A stretch of DNA of 64,000 bases. It comes from JBDZVM01 sp040255675. GTDB taxonomy: Bacteria > Actinomycetota > Actinomycetes > Acidothermales > Acidothermaceae. Of this stretch, positions 34,289-43,877 are shown piece by piece. The number at the start of each line of letters is the position of its first letter. Positions within the stretch are counted from its first letter, which is position 1. The stretch spans positions 22,091 to 86,090 of the forward strand of contig JBDZVM010000016.1 of assembly GCA_040255675.1 (NCBI GenBank), in the 5' to 3' direction. Position numbers and translations under genes: made by a program. The notes below the pieces were generated by a model that saw only the letters and a list, made by a program, of their open reading frames with translations, did no database searches and was not told where the DNA came from.

Positions 34289-36136
34289 CTAGTCGGCCGT
34301 GGATGCCTCGTCGTTGGTGTCGTCAACCTCTTCGTCGTACTCTGCGGCAATCTGCTGCACGTCGGCGGGAGTCTCCTCGCGTTGCGCCTTCTTGCCCATT
34401 GCGGCTTCGATCAGGTCTAGGAGGACGGTCTTGCGATGAGCGAAATGCGCCTCAAAATTGTCGGAACGCAGCGCTTTGGTGTCGATGCCGTGAGTTCCGA
34501 TGATCGCGTCGATCTTATCGTCGGCAAGCCCCGACTTAGTCTTCACACGGGTCAGATACTTGGTGGGCGCCTCCCCACCGATGGAGCGGTTCGTGTCCGC
34601 GGCGAGGGGCGTTTTGTTGATGATGCTGTTGTAGAGCACAGCCTCAATCCCGTTCGTCTTGCTCCACTTCTCCGGGAAGATGTGATGGATGTCGGTCTTC
34701 AGCGTCGTGTACTGAACCTTGCTGAACGTGACGTCCTTAATCCAGTCCTTTGCGCCCTTCCCAATGAGCAACGCGTACACGCCCTTGTAAGCGGCAGCGA
34801 GACGGGTCTTTAGTGTGTAGAGGCGTTTCTCCTGGAAGCTCGCTTCGGTCACGGTGATCGGAGCAGCGCCGCCACCCTTGGCCCACTCCGGCACCTGCTC
34901 GACGTCACGCGCGAACCGCGTTTCTGTGGTGCTGCCGTACAGCTCGCCGAGCACGCCGCACCAGTACCACTGGCTGATGCTCTGCTTGACGGCGTGGTGA
35001 TCTGCCTCGTCGCCGAGCACGACGCGGATCACCGCGAGCGGCACGAGCTGTGGCGGGTATGGCACGAATTTGGAGTCGAAGATGTGCTGGTCGGCAAGGA
35101 ACACAGCGACCCACTCGAATGCCGCGACGAGCTTGTCACGCCACTCCAAGTAGTCGTTCAGGCTGAGGCGAAGGATGTCCTCGCGGCGTGCGGACACGGC
35201 GGGCTTGCGTTCGGCGGTGCTTTCGCGGTTGCGCTTTCGCGTGGCTAGGAGGGTGACGCCTTGCAGGAAGTCCGTGCTGCGGACCGTCTGCAGCACGGAC
35301 TCCTTCTTGAACCGCTCGTAGATGGCCTGCCAGTCGTCGTTGAGTCGAAAGTCCTCGCCGTGCTGGGCAAAGTAGTCGGCGTCGCCGGCAAAGGTCGCCG
35401 TCAGCAGCTCGAAGACGTTGAGCGGAACGCCACCCGTGTTGACTTTCTCGAAGACCGTGGCAACTGCTGACTTGCTGATGTCTTTCTTCAACTGAATCGC
35501 CGGGATTTGGTAGTTAGCCGAGGGTTTCAGGATGCGGTTCGTGAACTGCTCCGCGAGTTCCTTGTCGGCGAGCCCGTTGACCCATGCCGCGCCATCCCAC
35601 CCCGAGTACAGAAGCCGAAGTGGAAACCATTCCTTTTGCTGCTCGAGTTCGGGCGTGCTGACGTCGAACACCACGTCGCGGTCGAAATTAGCTTTGATCT
35701 TTCCGTCATGGGGGATCGACTTCACAGCCTCGTCGATCGCGTCATCGCCTTCGATCGCGGCGCGCATGTCGACGTAGTACCGGCGTTTAATCAGCTTGCC
35801 CTTTGCGTCCTTCGTCGCGACGACTCCGGTGCCGGTCAGCGCCTGAGTGAGTGAGGTGAGGCGCTGTTGGCCGTCGAGAAGTAGTAGCTGCGGCTCCTTG
35901 CCCGACGTCGCCGCAGTACCCGTGATTGCCTTTGGCTTGAAGCGCACCTGGTCGTTACCGGTCTCCAGCAGCATGACTGCGCCCATGGGGTGCCCGCGCA
36001 GCACGGTGACGAGCAGCGAGCGGATGCGCTCGTCCTCCCACTTGTACTCGCGTTGAAAGTCAGGGAGCTGAAGATAGCCTGAGGTGGTCCACTCAAGGTA
36101 CTCGGAGAGCGGGGGCTGCGGTGTCTCGAATCCCAC
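34289..36136 (-). CDS. DUF262 and HNH nuclease-domain protein (GmrSD-like)
   Basis: The 615-residue protein joins an N-terminal DUF262 (ParB/Srx-like NTPase fold) to a C-terminal HNH domain of the DUF1524 type. DUF262 motifs are LPDFQREYKW at 24-33 and DGQQRLTSL at 88-96, with FEKVNTGGVPLN at 229-240. The HNH motif is DIHHIFPEKW at 482-491 followed by N503 and NK at 507-508. Single-chain proteins of this architecture include the GmrSD/BrxU type IV restriction enzymes that cut modified phage DNA, so a phage-defence role is plausible but not shown. It is flanked by an integrase fragment and an IS remnant, consistent with horizontal acquisition. No partner methylase or helicase is present. Confidence 0.85.
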   Translation of the reverse strand: MGFETPQPPLSEYLEWTTSGYLQLPDFQREYKWEDERIRSLLVTVLRGHPMGAVMLLETGNDQVRFKPKAITGTAATSGKEPQLLLLDGQQRLTSLTQALTGTGVVATKDAKGKLIKRRYYVDMRAAIEGDDAIDEAVKSIPHDGKIKANFDRDVVFDVSTPELEQQKEWFPLRLLYSGWDGAAWVNGLADKELAEQFTNRILKPSANYQIPAIQLKKDISKSAVATVFEKVNTGGVPLNVFELLTATFAGDADYFAQHGEDFRLNDDWQAIYERFKKESVLQTVRSTDFLQGVTLLATRKRNRESTAERKPAVSARREDILRLSLNDYLEWRDKLVAAFEWVAVFLADQHIFDSKFVPYPPQLVPLAVIRVVLGDEADHHAVKQSISQWYWCGVLGELYGSTTETRFARDVEQVPEWAKGGGAAPITVTEASFQEKRLYTLKTRLAAAYKGVYALLIGKGAKDWIKDVTFSKVQYTTLKTDIHHIFPEKWSKTNGIEAVLYNSIINKTPLAADTNRSIGGEAPTKYLTRVKTKSGLADDKIDAIIGTHGIDTKALRSDNFEAHFAHRKTVLLDLIEAAMGKKAQREETPADVQQIAAEYDEEVDDTNDEASTAD

Positions 36137-36262
36137 GGGCGGGTCGCCTCCTCAAGATCTGGGCACATGTACGCGTCGAGTATCCCGCGACGCCCCTACA
36201 GAATCGCGGAGAACATACGACCCGGAAGAGGCTCGACGTCCTACCGGAACCGGCTGCGCGAG

Positions 36263-36470
36263 CTAGCTGTTCAATGCAGCGAAGTTGTTGACGCGGGTGC
36301 AGCGTGAGGCCCGTGGTCGTCCTCCCAGCGCGGTGTGGGGTCGAGCGTAGTTGTAATGGTCGAGCCAGTGCGGAGGGCGGCGGCGCGTTGGGCGTTGACG
36401 ACCAGCTGCGGGAGTAGGCCCATTCGCGGCCCAAGGTGCGCTGGTAGCGCATCTGGCGCCGCGAAAGTGT
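36263..36470 (-). pseudogene. Degenerate IS481-family transposase C-terminus
   Basis: On the minus strand three frames together give an IS481/IS3-type transposase tail: RYQRTLGREWAYS near 36450-36410, then LVVNAQRAAAL in another frame, then HWLDHYNYARPHTALGGRP and VNNFAALNS ending at TAG 36265. The YNxxRPHTALGGRP motif is the conserved DDE-transposase C-terminal signature. Two or more frameshifts interrupt it and the N-terminal two thirds are missing. No terminal inverted repeats were found. It lies in the 437-bp gap 36137-36573, whose remainder shows no gene. Confidence 0.75.
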
Positions 36471-36573
36471 GGGTGGAGCCGCACGAACGCAACGGATGTC
36501 GCGTGGACGGTTACTGGCGCACACGGTAGCAATGTCACATGTCTGGGCCACGAACATGGGTTTCCGCCCGAGC

Positions 36574-39500
36574 TTAGTTTGCGCGGTGTCTGCGTCTGGC
36601 CAGCGTAAGAGCCGCGCCGACCGCCATCAGCACAACACCTGTGAGCAGCAGGCCGCGCATAGGCGCGCCGGTGAGCGGAAGCGTCGGCTCCTTCGCTGTT
36701 TGGATGCCCAACACTTCAGTTGGTGGGGTTCCGGGCGGCGCGGTCGTTGTCGAATCGTCTCCACCACTCGGTGCATTCCCGTTGTTGTCGGTGCCGTTGT
36801 CGTTACGACCGCCGCTCGCGGCACCCGGCTTGAACGTAACGGTGACGGTCGCGGCTACTGGGGCGGCTCGGCCGTCGCTGACGAGGTACTCGATCGCGAC
36901 GTTGCCCGCCGTGGTGCTGGCGAGCGCCACGTCGCCTGTTTTCGCGTCGAACGCGATGTCTTTTACCGTGCCCGACGTGAGATAAGCACCCACGACGGTA
37001 AGTGGATCGCCGTCGCCGTCAGTGTCGTTGGTGAGCAAATCAGCGGCAGAGATTGTGAGCGATCTGCCCAGTTGCGCGGTGATCGCGTCATCCGTTGCTG
37101 TCGGTGCGTGGTTGCCAACGCGGATGGTCACAGTAGCGGGCTCACTCGTGCCGTTCTCGTCGGTGGCGATGTACTCGAAACTGTCGTTGCCGATGTAGCC
37201 GGACGCCGGCGTGTACTGCACGAGCCCTGGAACAAGCGTTTTCACCGTGCCGTGCGCTGGCGACGTCGACGTGGCGAAACTCAGCGCCGCGCCGCCCGAG
37301 CCGGTGAGCGGCACCACGACAGGTGAATCCTGGTCGGTCTCGACCTGCACGTCGTTAGCCGTCGGTCGGGGCAGATTCAGGTAGGTGAAGGCGAAGGTGG
37401 CCGTGCCGCCGTCCGTCGTCACCACAAGCGGCGCATCCCCGACCGCGCCGGCCGGTACGGTGACGTCAAGCGCGTCGTCGGAAATAACTTGGAACTGGGC
37501 GCTGTTTCCGCCGATCGTCACCTGGCTCGTGGTCGCCAGCCGCAAGCCGTGCACCCGCACGATCGCTCCACCGCTCGCACCGGCCGACCCTGGTGCCACG
37601 TTGCTGATGGCCGGGGTCGCGTCCGCGCTGATGGTGACCGGCACACTGACCGGTGTCGACTCGTCGGTGAAGTCGTTCGCGGTGATGGTCAGCGTGTACG
37701 AACCCGCGGCCGCGTAGGTGTGGTTCGCCGAGATGGCACGTGAACCGTCGACGAGGAGGCCGAGTTCGGCTTGCTCCGTATCGGTTCCGTCGCCCCAGTC
37801 GAGCGTGACAATCAATGGCTCGACACCAGGATCGGCGACGGTTGACCCGGGTAGATTCACCGGGAGGCCCGCGGCCCCGCGAAGTTCGGCAGGCACATTC
37901 ACCGTGGGAGCCACATTCGTCACGGTGACCGTGGCGTCGTCCGTCGCGACGCTGCCATCGGGGCGTGTCACGCGTAAATGCACCGTGTGCGATCCCGGCG
38001 AAGAAAACGTTGTGGTCACGACGACACCCGTCGCGTCGTCGAAAACGCCGTCGCCGTTCAAATCCCATTCGAACAACGGGACGCCGTCGGCGCCACGCGC
38101 CGAACCCGACGCGTCGAGCAGCACCGGCTCGCCTTCGGTGGCCGTGTACGGGCCGCCCGCGTCGGCCGCTGGTGCGGGTGGTGGCGGCGGGGTGAGCGTG
38201 CTCAACGTCTCCCAGAGCGGCCACCAGTCATGCCGGTAGGCGTACGGATTGGCGGGATCGTCGTGCGTGAGTAGCTGCACATCGGAACCGTTCGTCGCGG
38301 TCGTCGCGATGTATTCGGGGTAGCCGTAGTGCCAATAGGTCATGACTATGCGCGAACCATCGGGCGACCACGTGGGGTTGCGCGGATAACCGCCGTCGAC
38401 GGGCCGCACCGAGTGCACGCCTGTGCCGTCGGCGTTCATTATTTCGATGTTGGAGTCGAGATAGGTTTGGTACATCAGTTGCTGGCCATCTGGCGACCAG
38501 TGAATGTTGCTGTAACTCGTGTGTTGCTCGTGCAGCATCTGCCGGTTCGAGCCGTCGGGTGCCACCGTCGCGATGCCCTTGGCGTCGTAGCTGTCTTGGT
38601 ATTCTGTGAATGCAATGCGCGAGCCGTCGGGCGACCACGATGGGCAACTGCCCCACGTGACGTCGGCGACGAGGCTCAGATCGCTACCGTCCACGCCGAT
38701 CGTGTAGATGGCAGACCGGTAATCCTGCGTTGGCGAATTGGCGAGAAACACCAGGTGCGTGCCGTCGGGCGAGAACGAAGGACATCCCGCCCCTGGCGGC
38801 AAGGTTGCCGGCGCGGTTCTCGTCGTCCCGTCATCGACGTTGAACCATTGAATGCCACCGCCGCCGAAACCAACGAGAGAGCCGCCGTGCGGATCCCAAA
38901 CCTTGCCCGCGGTGACGCCGTCTGCGACGTAATGCTGATCTGAGCCGTCGGCGTTCATGAGCCAAATCTGGTAGTTGCTGCGGCCGCCGTCCCAGTGGTT
39001 GGTGAACGCGATGCGGCCGTTCGCGGTGGCCTGGGTCACCGACAAATCGGCTTTGTTGGCGTCGCTTCCGGTGTTGACACCGTCGCTAGTGACGACGCGG
39101 AATCTGATGTGGCTGCCGGAAAGTGTGCGAGTGACGGTCAAGTCGTACGAGTTTGCGGCCAGTCCTCGCGCGAGCGGCACCCAGGTCGCACCCGAGTCAG
39201 TGCTGACCTCGACCTGCGAGGTTAGGGCGTCACCGTCGGCGTCGGACGCCGTCCACGAAATCGTCAGGTGCTGTCCGGAGGTGAGTGCCGCACCGTCGGC
39301 AGGAGCGGTGAGAGTGACGGACGGCGCTGACGCGCTGACCCCGCGGTCGATCAGCACTGTGTCACCACGCTTCAAAACCAGGCGCGCGGTGTCGGCGACG
39401 TCAGGCACCCGCACCGCGAATGACTGGTAACCACTCGCGATGGCGAGGTCGGCAGAGAGCAGGCCGTCCGCTTCAGTGCTTTGCGGCGTGAATCCGGTGC

Positions 39501-42500
39501 TCGCGAGCACCGTGCCGTCGCCGTCGAGATACTGCAGCGTCAACTCCCCGGTCGCGCCGAGTTCGACGTCCTGCAAGCCTTTTTGCCGGTACCAGGCCGC
39601 CGCGTCGACGCTGCCGTCAGGCGCGATGGTTCCGCTGATGGCGATGACGTCGGGATCGCCCGGCGTGAATTGCAACCGGGTCAACAGCGCTGACAGCGTC
39701 TGCTTGCTGATCCACGGTTTCGGCTGCACCCGCGGATCCATGAAGTCGATCGTCTTTTCCTGCGGTTGCCCCTTAGCGGGCCAGTATCCGGGCGCGGGAA
39801 CGCCAGCTTCGTGCCCGAGGCCGTAGAGGTGTCCGAGCTCGTGCGCCGTCAGGCTGCCGTCGTAACCGGCCTCGACGAGCGCACCCGCTCCCGGTACGCC
39901 CGTTGCCGCGCTCGAGCCGAGCAGCGCGGCGCCGGCAACCGATCCGCCGGTGGCGGTCGCGAGCCAGCCATGCGGAACAACGCCGACAACCGCGTCGTAG
40001 CCAACAGATCGGGCCATCGCGTCGAGGGTTGATAGTGCCGAGTTCACTCCCGCTGGGTCGGCGGTCGTGGTGACCTGTGCTTCGCACATCGCGCGATGTT
40101 TGGCATCGGCGTCGGCGACCGGGAAAGTCGCCGTCACGAATTCGGACGACGCATTCGCGGTCGCTGTGACGTCGGCACATTGGCCCATCGCGCCGGTACT
40201 TCCGGCCGGTACGTAGAGCACCTTGAATACCCGACTCGTCACCACGGGCAGCTCGGTCGTGCCGGTGTTGTCATTCTCGTCCGACTCGGTAATGACCTTG
40301 CCGGAATCGATGGTGACCGACGCGGAGAACGTGTCGCCGTCCGTCGACACCACGATTGGCTTGTCGGACGGCAAGTCGACCCACGACTCGCCCGCTGGAA
40401 TCCGTGCCGTGGTGTCGATCGTGTCTTCCTTCGTGCCACCGCCGTTCAGTGCGGTCGTGGTCTTCAGTTTGACGAAGACGTTCTTCGTGTCAGGAAAGTC
40501 GTTTTGCACCTGCACGCGAATGGTCGTCGACTTTCCGGCTACCAGAAAGGTCGGTGCGTCGACGTTTTGAACCGCCTCGACTTTCTCGACTTCGAGGTTG
40601 GGCGCGGGGTAGGCACCTCGGCCGCCGAACGCTTCGAACGCTTTGTTCGTGAAGGTAGCTGTGGTGAGGTCGGTCCAGACGACGTACGCCGTTTGGTCGC
40701 TCGCCGCCGCGTCGAGCGAGCCGCCGGCCCACGTCACACCCTTCGCGGTCACCATCGGTTGACCGGCCGCCACGCTCGACCCGCCTAGCGAGAACGGAAT
40801 GGTTTCCACCGTGCCGGCCGGGTTGTAGAGCGCTACATACATGTCGCCGCGAGTGTCAGGAGCAGGCGAATCACTCGACCCACCGTCGCTCGCTTGTGTT
40901 TGCGCCGCGACGCGCACAGTGTCGGCGATTTGCTCGCCGTACACCGTGTGGCCGGCCTTGTTAGGGTGGAACGAGCCGTCGATGTTGTCTTGGTTGGCCC
41001 ACGATTCGCCGAGCTGAACGATCCACGGCTGGTTGGCGCAGTAGCCGTGCGTGCCGAACTGAGCGGCGATTCCGCTGACGTAATTCCAGCCGTAGGTCGA
41101 CGCGGCCGCCTGTACCGCGCCGTCGAGTTTCGGCACAACGTACGTGCCCGCCCATCTCGCTTCTTCACGGCTGATCGGGCTCAGCCAACCGGCTACGCAG
41201 TCGAGATCCCAAGCGCCGGCGGAGTCGCGCGTCGGGTCGAAGTATTCGGTGATGTAGACGTCTTTCGGAGAGACCAAGCCTGTCAACGCATCGTTCAGAG
41301 TCTGGTAGTGCGATGGCAGATCAGCCAGCCGCTGGTCGAGTTCGGTGACATTACTGCCGGTGTCGCACGATGTCGGGCTCGCGATACACGCCTTAACGAC
41401 GTCGCCGAAATGCACGTCGTTCGCGCCGATCGACACGAACAACGCGTCGATGTGCCGCAACGTGCCGTCGGGTTGGCGCAGCAAATCGCGCAACTGGTCG
41501 AGTTGCGGCGGCAGCGGAGGAAGGTTTTCGGAGTTTTCGATGCCGTTGTACGGCGTGACCAGCCCGCCGTGGTCGTCGTCCGGGCCGAGAATCGACGCGC
41601 CGGAGCAGGCCAGACTCAAGAATGTCACCGAGGTGCCGGGGTCACGCTGCTCGAGCAACATGGCCGCCTGCGACGGGCCAGCGAAAGTGCTGCGGTGGCA
41701 ACGCTTGTCTGTCCACGTCGGGTTGTCGGAGTCTGGTATCTCGGGGTTTCCTTCGCCTGATGCCACCGAGTCGCCGATCGAAACGACAAGCAAATCCTTG
41801 ACGGTGACCCGGTGTTCGGTGTGCGCGCTCTGACCGTCGATGTCGGTCACTTTGAGGTCGACGTCGTAGCTTCCCTGCGCCGGAAAGTCGTAGCCGAACG
41901 TGCAGATCGGGCTCGCGGGTTGTTCGACGCCGTCGATCGTCCAGGTCCACGACGTGATCAGCGCGGACGATGTCGAGCGGCACGCGTCGAAATCGAGGTG
42001 GAAAGACTTGGGCTGCAGGTAGTCAGCCGTGTGCGGCTGGTCGACGATGCCGTCGCCGTTATCGTCGACGCCGTAGCGAGTCGGCGCGGTCCACGCGAAC
42101 CGCGCCGTTGGCTTGTCGGTGGGTTCGGCTATGGCTGGCGCGAGGGCGACTTCCTTCATGCCGGGATAGAAAGCCTGTGCCGAAAAGCCGCTGCCGCCAA
42201 AGCTCGTCCACACGGCAACGCCCGCATCGCTTGGCCCCGTCAATTGGCGGAACGCGAGGAAGAACGTGCCCTGTGATTCAGCGAGGTCGATGAGATCGAG
42301 AGTCGCCGGAGCTACATCGCTTGGCTTCGACCACGTCGCGCCGTTGTCGTTGCTCGTCGTCGTTTGAACGGTGCCGTTGGAGTTCTCAGAGCGGTGCCAC
42401 CACGCGGCGACCGCGACTCCGGCTTCGTCGAGGGCCACCACGGGCGCGGCCTGGTCGCCCGCCGCTACCTGCGTCGCGGGCGCGAATGTTCGGCCACCGT

Positions 42501-43275
42501 CGCCGCTCGTCGCGGAATACACGCCGGCGCTGGTGTTCGTGTCCCAGACCGCGACGACATGTTTGTCCTGAATCGCGAGGGACGGGCGCGCGGCCCCCCA
42601 TTGGCCAGTGCCGACAACGCTGGCCGTCGAGAAGTTCTGGCCGCCGTCGTTCGACGCGGCGACTCGAACGGAGGCGTCGGACGCCGTCCAGCCGACGACG
42701 ACGCGGTTACCATCGCTTACCACGACAGGATCGGTTGCCTCCGCGATTCCGCTGTCGAGGCGTCGCGGCGTGCTGAACGTCTCGCCCCGATCGTTGCTCG
42801 CGGTGAACCAGATTTGCTCGCTGTGCAAATCTTCGTCGGGCGAGGTTACCTGCTGCCACACGACATAGACGTTGTCGCCGGACGCGCTGATGTCGGGGTG
42901 ACGCGAGTCTTGGTACCAGGTGTGGCTCAGGTTGGATACTGCCGAAAGGTGCACACCGCGGTCGGTGCTTCGGCGGAAGGCGATGTCGGCGACGCCGGTC
43001 GGCGTAATCGTTCGATCTTGCCAAACCACGTAAACGTCGTTGCCCGAAACGGCCGTGCGGGTAAGCGACGCCTCGCCGCCATAGCTCAACTTATTCGCGA
43101 ATGCTTGCGAGACGGGCAGTTCGGTTTCGTCGTCAGCCGCTGCGCCTTGCGCCATGACGCCGATCGGCACAGTCGCCGCCACGATCGCGATTACGGACGC
43201 CGATCTGGTCAATCCCCACGCCGGCCAAAACCGTGAAAGCCCCCGGTTTTTTGTCATTCGCACGCGGCGCGACAT
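36574..43275 (-). CDS. Giant secreted LPLTG protein: sialidase-like, SGNH hydrolase, metallopeptidase, PKD
   Basis: A 2,233-residue exported protein. A signal peptide ends near residue 47 (AQGAAAD). Residues 55-385 hold four Asp-box repeats (SNDRGETF, SNDGGQNF, SGDGGRTF, SNDNGATW) as in sialidase propellers. About 385-493 is PKD-like. About 495-790 is an SGNH/GDSL hydrolase with nucleophile S503 in GDSVASGEG, GAND at 617-620 and H770 in SFHPNKAGH. About 890-1005 is CARDB. HELGHLYGLGHE at 1145-1156 is a zinc metallopeptidase motif. A TolB/WD40-like propeller covers 1416-1690. Two PKD domains, a TIG/IPT domain (1889-1965) and two cadherin-like repeats (1971-2148) follow. LPLTG at 2199-2203, a TM helix and RRRHR form the sorting signal. 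Substrate unknown. Confidence 0.9.
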   Translation of the reverse strand: MSRRVRMTKNRGLSRFWPAWGLTRSASVIAIVAATVPIGVMAQGAAADDETELPVSQAFANKLSYGGEASLTRTAVSGNDVYVVWQDRTITPTGVADIAFRRSTDRGVHLSAVSNLSHTWYQDSRHPDISASGDNVYVVWQQVTSPDEDLHSEQIWFTASNDRGETFSTPRRLDSGIAEATDPVVVSDGNRVVVGWTASDASVRVAASNDGGQNFSTASVVGTGQWGAARPSLAIQDKHVVAVWDTNTSAGVYSATSGDGGRTFAPATQVAAGDQAAPVVALDEAGVAVAAWWHRSENSNGTVQTTTSNDNGATWSKPSDVAPATLDLIDLAESQGTFFLAFRQLTGPSDAGVAVWTSFGGSGFSAQAFYPGMKEVALAPAIAEPTDKPTARFAWTAPTRYGVDDNGDGIVDQPHTADYLQPKSFHLDFDACRSTSSALITSWTWTIDGVEQPASPICTFGYDFPAQGSYDVDLKVTDIDGQSAHTEHRVTVKDLLVVSIGDSVASGEGNPEIPDSDNPTWTDKRCHRSTFAGPSQAAMLLEQRDPGTSVTFLSLACSGASILGPDDDHGGLVTPYNGIENSENLPPLPPQLDQLRDLLRQPDGTLRHIDALFVSIGANDVHFGDVVKACIASPTSCDTGSNVTELDQRLADLPSHYQTLNDALTGLVSPKDVYITEYFDPTRDSAGAWDLDCVAGWLSPISREEARWAGTYVVPKLDGAVQAAASTYGWNYVSGIAAQFGTHGYCANQPWIVQLGESWANQDNIDGSFHPNKAGHTVYGEQIADTVRVAAQTQASDGGSSDSPAPDTRGDMYVALYNPAGTVETIPFSLGGSSVAAGQPMVTAKGVTWAGGSLDAAASDQTAYVVWTDLTTATFTNKAFEAFGGRGAYPAPNLEVEKVEAVQNVDAPTFLVAGKSTTIRVQVQNDFPDTKNVFVKLKTTTALNGGGTKEDTIDTTARIPAGESWVDLPSDKPIVVSTDGDTFSASVTIDSGKVITESDENDNTGTTELPVVTSRVFKVLYVPAGSTGAMGQCADVTATANASSEFVTATFPVADADAKHRAMCEAQVTTTADPAGVNSALSTLDAMARSVGYDAVVGVVPHGWLATATGGSVAGAALLGSSAATGVPGAGALVEAGYDGSLTAHELGHLYGLGHEAGVPAPGYWPAKGQPQEKTIDFMDPRVQPKPWISKQTLSALLTRLQFTPGDPDVIAISGTIAPDGSVDAAAWYRQKGLQDVELGATGELTLQYLDGDGTVLASTGFTPQSTEADGLLSADLAIASGYQSFAVRVPDVADTARLVLKRGDTVLIDRGVSASAPSVTLTAPADGAALTSGQHLTISWTASDADGDALTSQVEVSTDSGATWVPLARGLAANSYDLTVTRTLSGSHIRFRVVTSDGVNTGSDANKADLSVTQATANGRIAFTNHWDGGRSNYQIWLMNADGSDQHYVADGVTAGKVWDPHGGSLVGFGGGGIQWFNVDDGTTRTAPATLPPGAGCPSFSPDGTHLVFLANSPTQDYRSAIYTIGVDGSDLSLVADVTWGSCPSWSPDGSRIAFTEYQDSYDAKGIATVAPDGSNRQMLHEQHTSYSNIHWSPDGQQLMYQTYLDSNIEIMNADGTGVHSVRPVDGGYPRNPTWSPDGSRIVMTYWHYGYPEYIATTATNGSDVQLLTHDDPANPYAYRHDWWPLWETLSTLTPPPPPAPAADAGGPYTATEGEPVLLDASGSARGADGVPLFEWDLNGDGVFDDATGVVVTTTFSSPGSHTVHLRVTRPDGSVATDDATVTVTNVAPTVNVPAELRGAAGLPVNLPGSTVADPGVEPLIVTLDWGDGTDTEQAELGLLVDGSRAISANHTYAAAGSYTLTITANDFTDESTPVSVPVTISADATPAISNVAPGSAGASGGAIVRVHGLRLATTSQVTIGGNSAQFQVISDDALDVTVPAGAVGDAPLVVTTDGGTATFAFTYLNLPRPTANDVQVETDQDSPVVVPLTGSGGAALSFATSTSPAHGTVKTLVPGLVQYTPASGYIGNDSFEYIATDENGTSEPATVTIRVGNHAPTATDDAITAQLGRSLTISAADLLTNDTDGDGDPLTVVGAYLTSGTVKDIAFDAKTGDVALASTTAGNVAIEYLVSDGRAAPVAATVTVTFKPGAASGGRNDNGTDNNGNAPSGGDDSTTTAPPGTPPTEVLGIQTAKEPTLPLTGAPMRGLLLTGVVLMAVGAALTLARRRHRAN

Positions 43276-43501
43276 TTTTGAGCCCTCCCATAGATGCGCC
43301 CCGCGGGCGGACAGGCGCGCGGGGTGGAGTGCACACTACACGTGATGATGAGCGCTGCAAAGCTCCGAACTAACGCCCTTAACTACACGCAGTAGATCGA
43401 TCTTCTTTTTGGCGCGGTGAAAGCGGCGCAGTTTTGCGGCAAACAACACAAATCGATCGCGGCTCGACCTTTAGGTAGCTCGAAAGGAGTAGAAGATCGT
43501 G

Positions 43502-43819
43502 TCATTCCATCCGGCACACGGAATCGAGGAGGCCGGGAAAGCGTGTGTCGAGGTCGTCACGTCGCAATGAGATATGGCGACTGTTGCCTTGGATCGTGGT
43601 GTGGGTCAATCCGGCCTGACGCAAGATCTGCAGATGGTGCGACAACGTTGATTTACTGATCTTTATGTCCGTGTCGTCGAGCACCTGACCGCAGCGCTTC
43701 TCTCCGCCTCCGGCGGCGAGCGCCCGAATGTAGGTGAGCCGAACACGATCGCCCAACGCGTCGAGCACGGTGACGAGGTCGAGTTCGCTCACGTCTGGCT
43801 CGGAGAACGTTTCGGACAC
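43502..43819 (-). CDS. ArsR-family transcriptional regulator
   Basis: The 105-residue protein has a winged helix-turn-helix: LDALGDRVRLTYIRALA, then KSTLSHHLQILRQAGL with the recognition helix, and a wing (THTTIQGNSRHISLRRDD). This is the ArsR/SmtB layout. No obvious metal-binding Cys pair (CxC) is present in the alpha3 helix, though one Cys (CGQ) occurs near residue 43. It is divergent from the MFS gene with a 58-bp gap and is probably its local regulator. Confidence 0.88.
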   Translation of the reverse strand: MSETFSEPDVSELDLVTVLDALGDRVRLTYIRALAAGGGEKRCGQVLDDTDIKISKSTLSHHLQILRQAGLTHTTIQGNSRHISLRRDDLDTRFPGLLDSVCRME

Positions 43820-43877
43820 AGAGGGAACTGTAGTACATCCTTGCGGTTAGTTCGACCAGCGTCGTATTGTTCGACGC

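Noticed and set aside
33599..36573. Complete integrative element with direct repeat of the tRNA-Leu 3' end
   Set aside because: No second copy of the tRNA 3' sequence was found by eye downstream, and the integrase lacks its catalytic domain; only a scar is supported.
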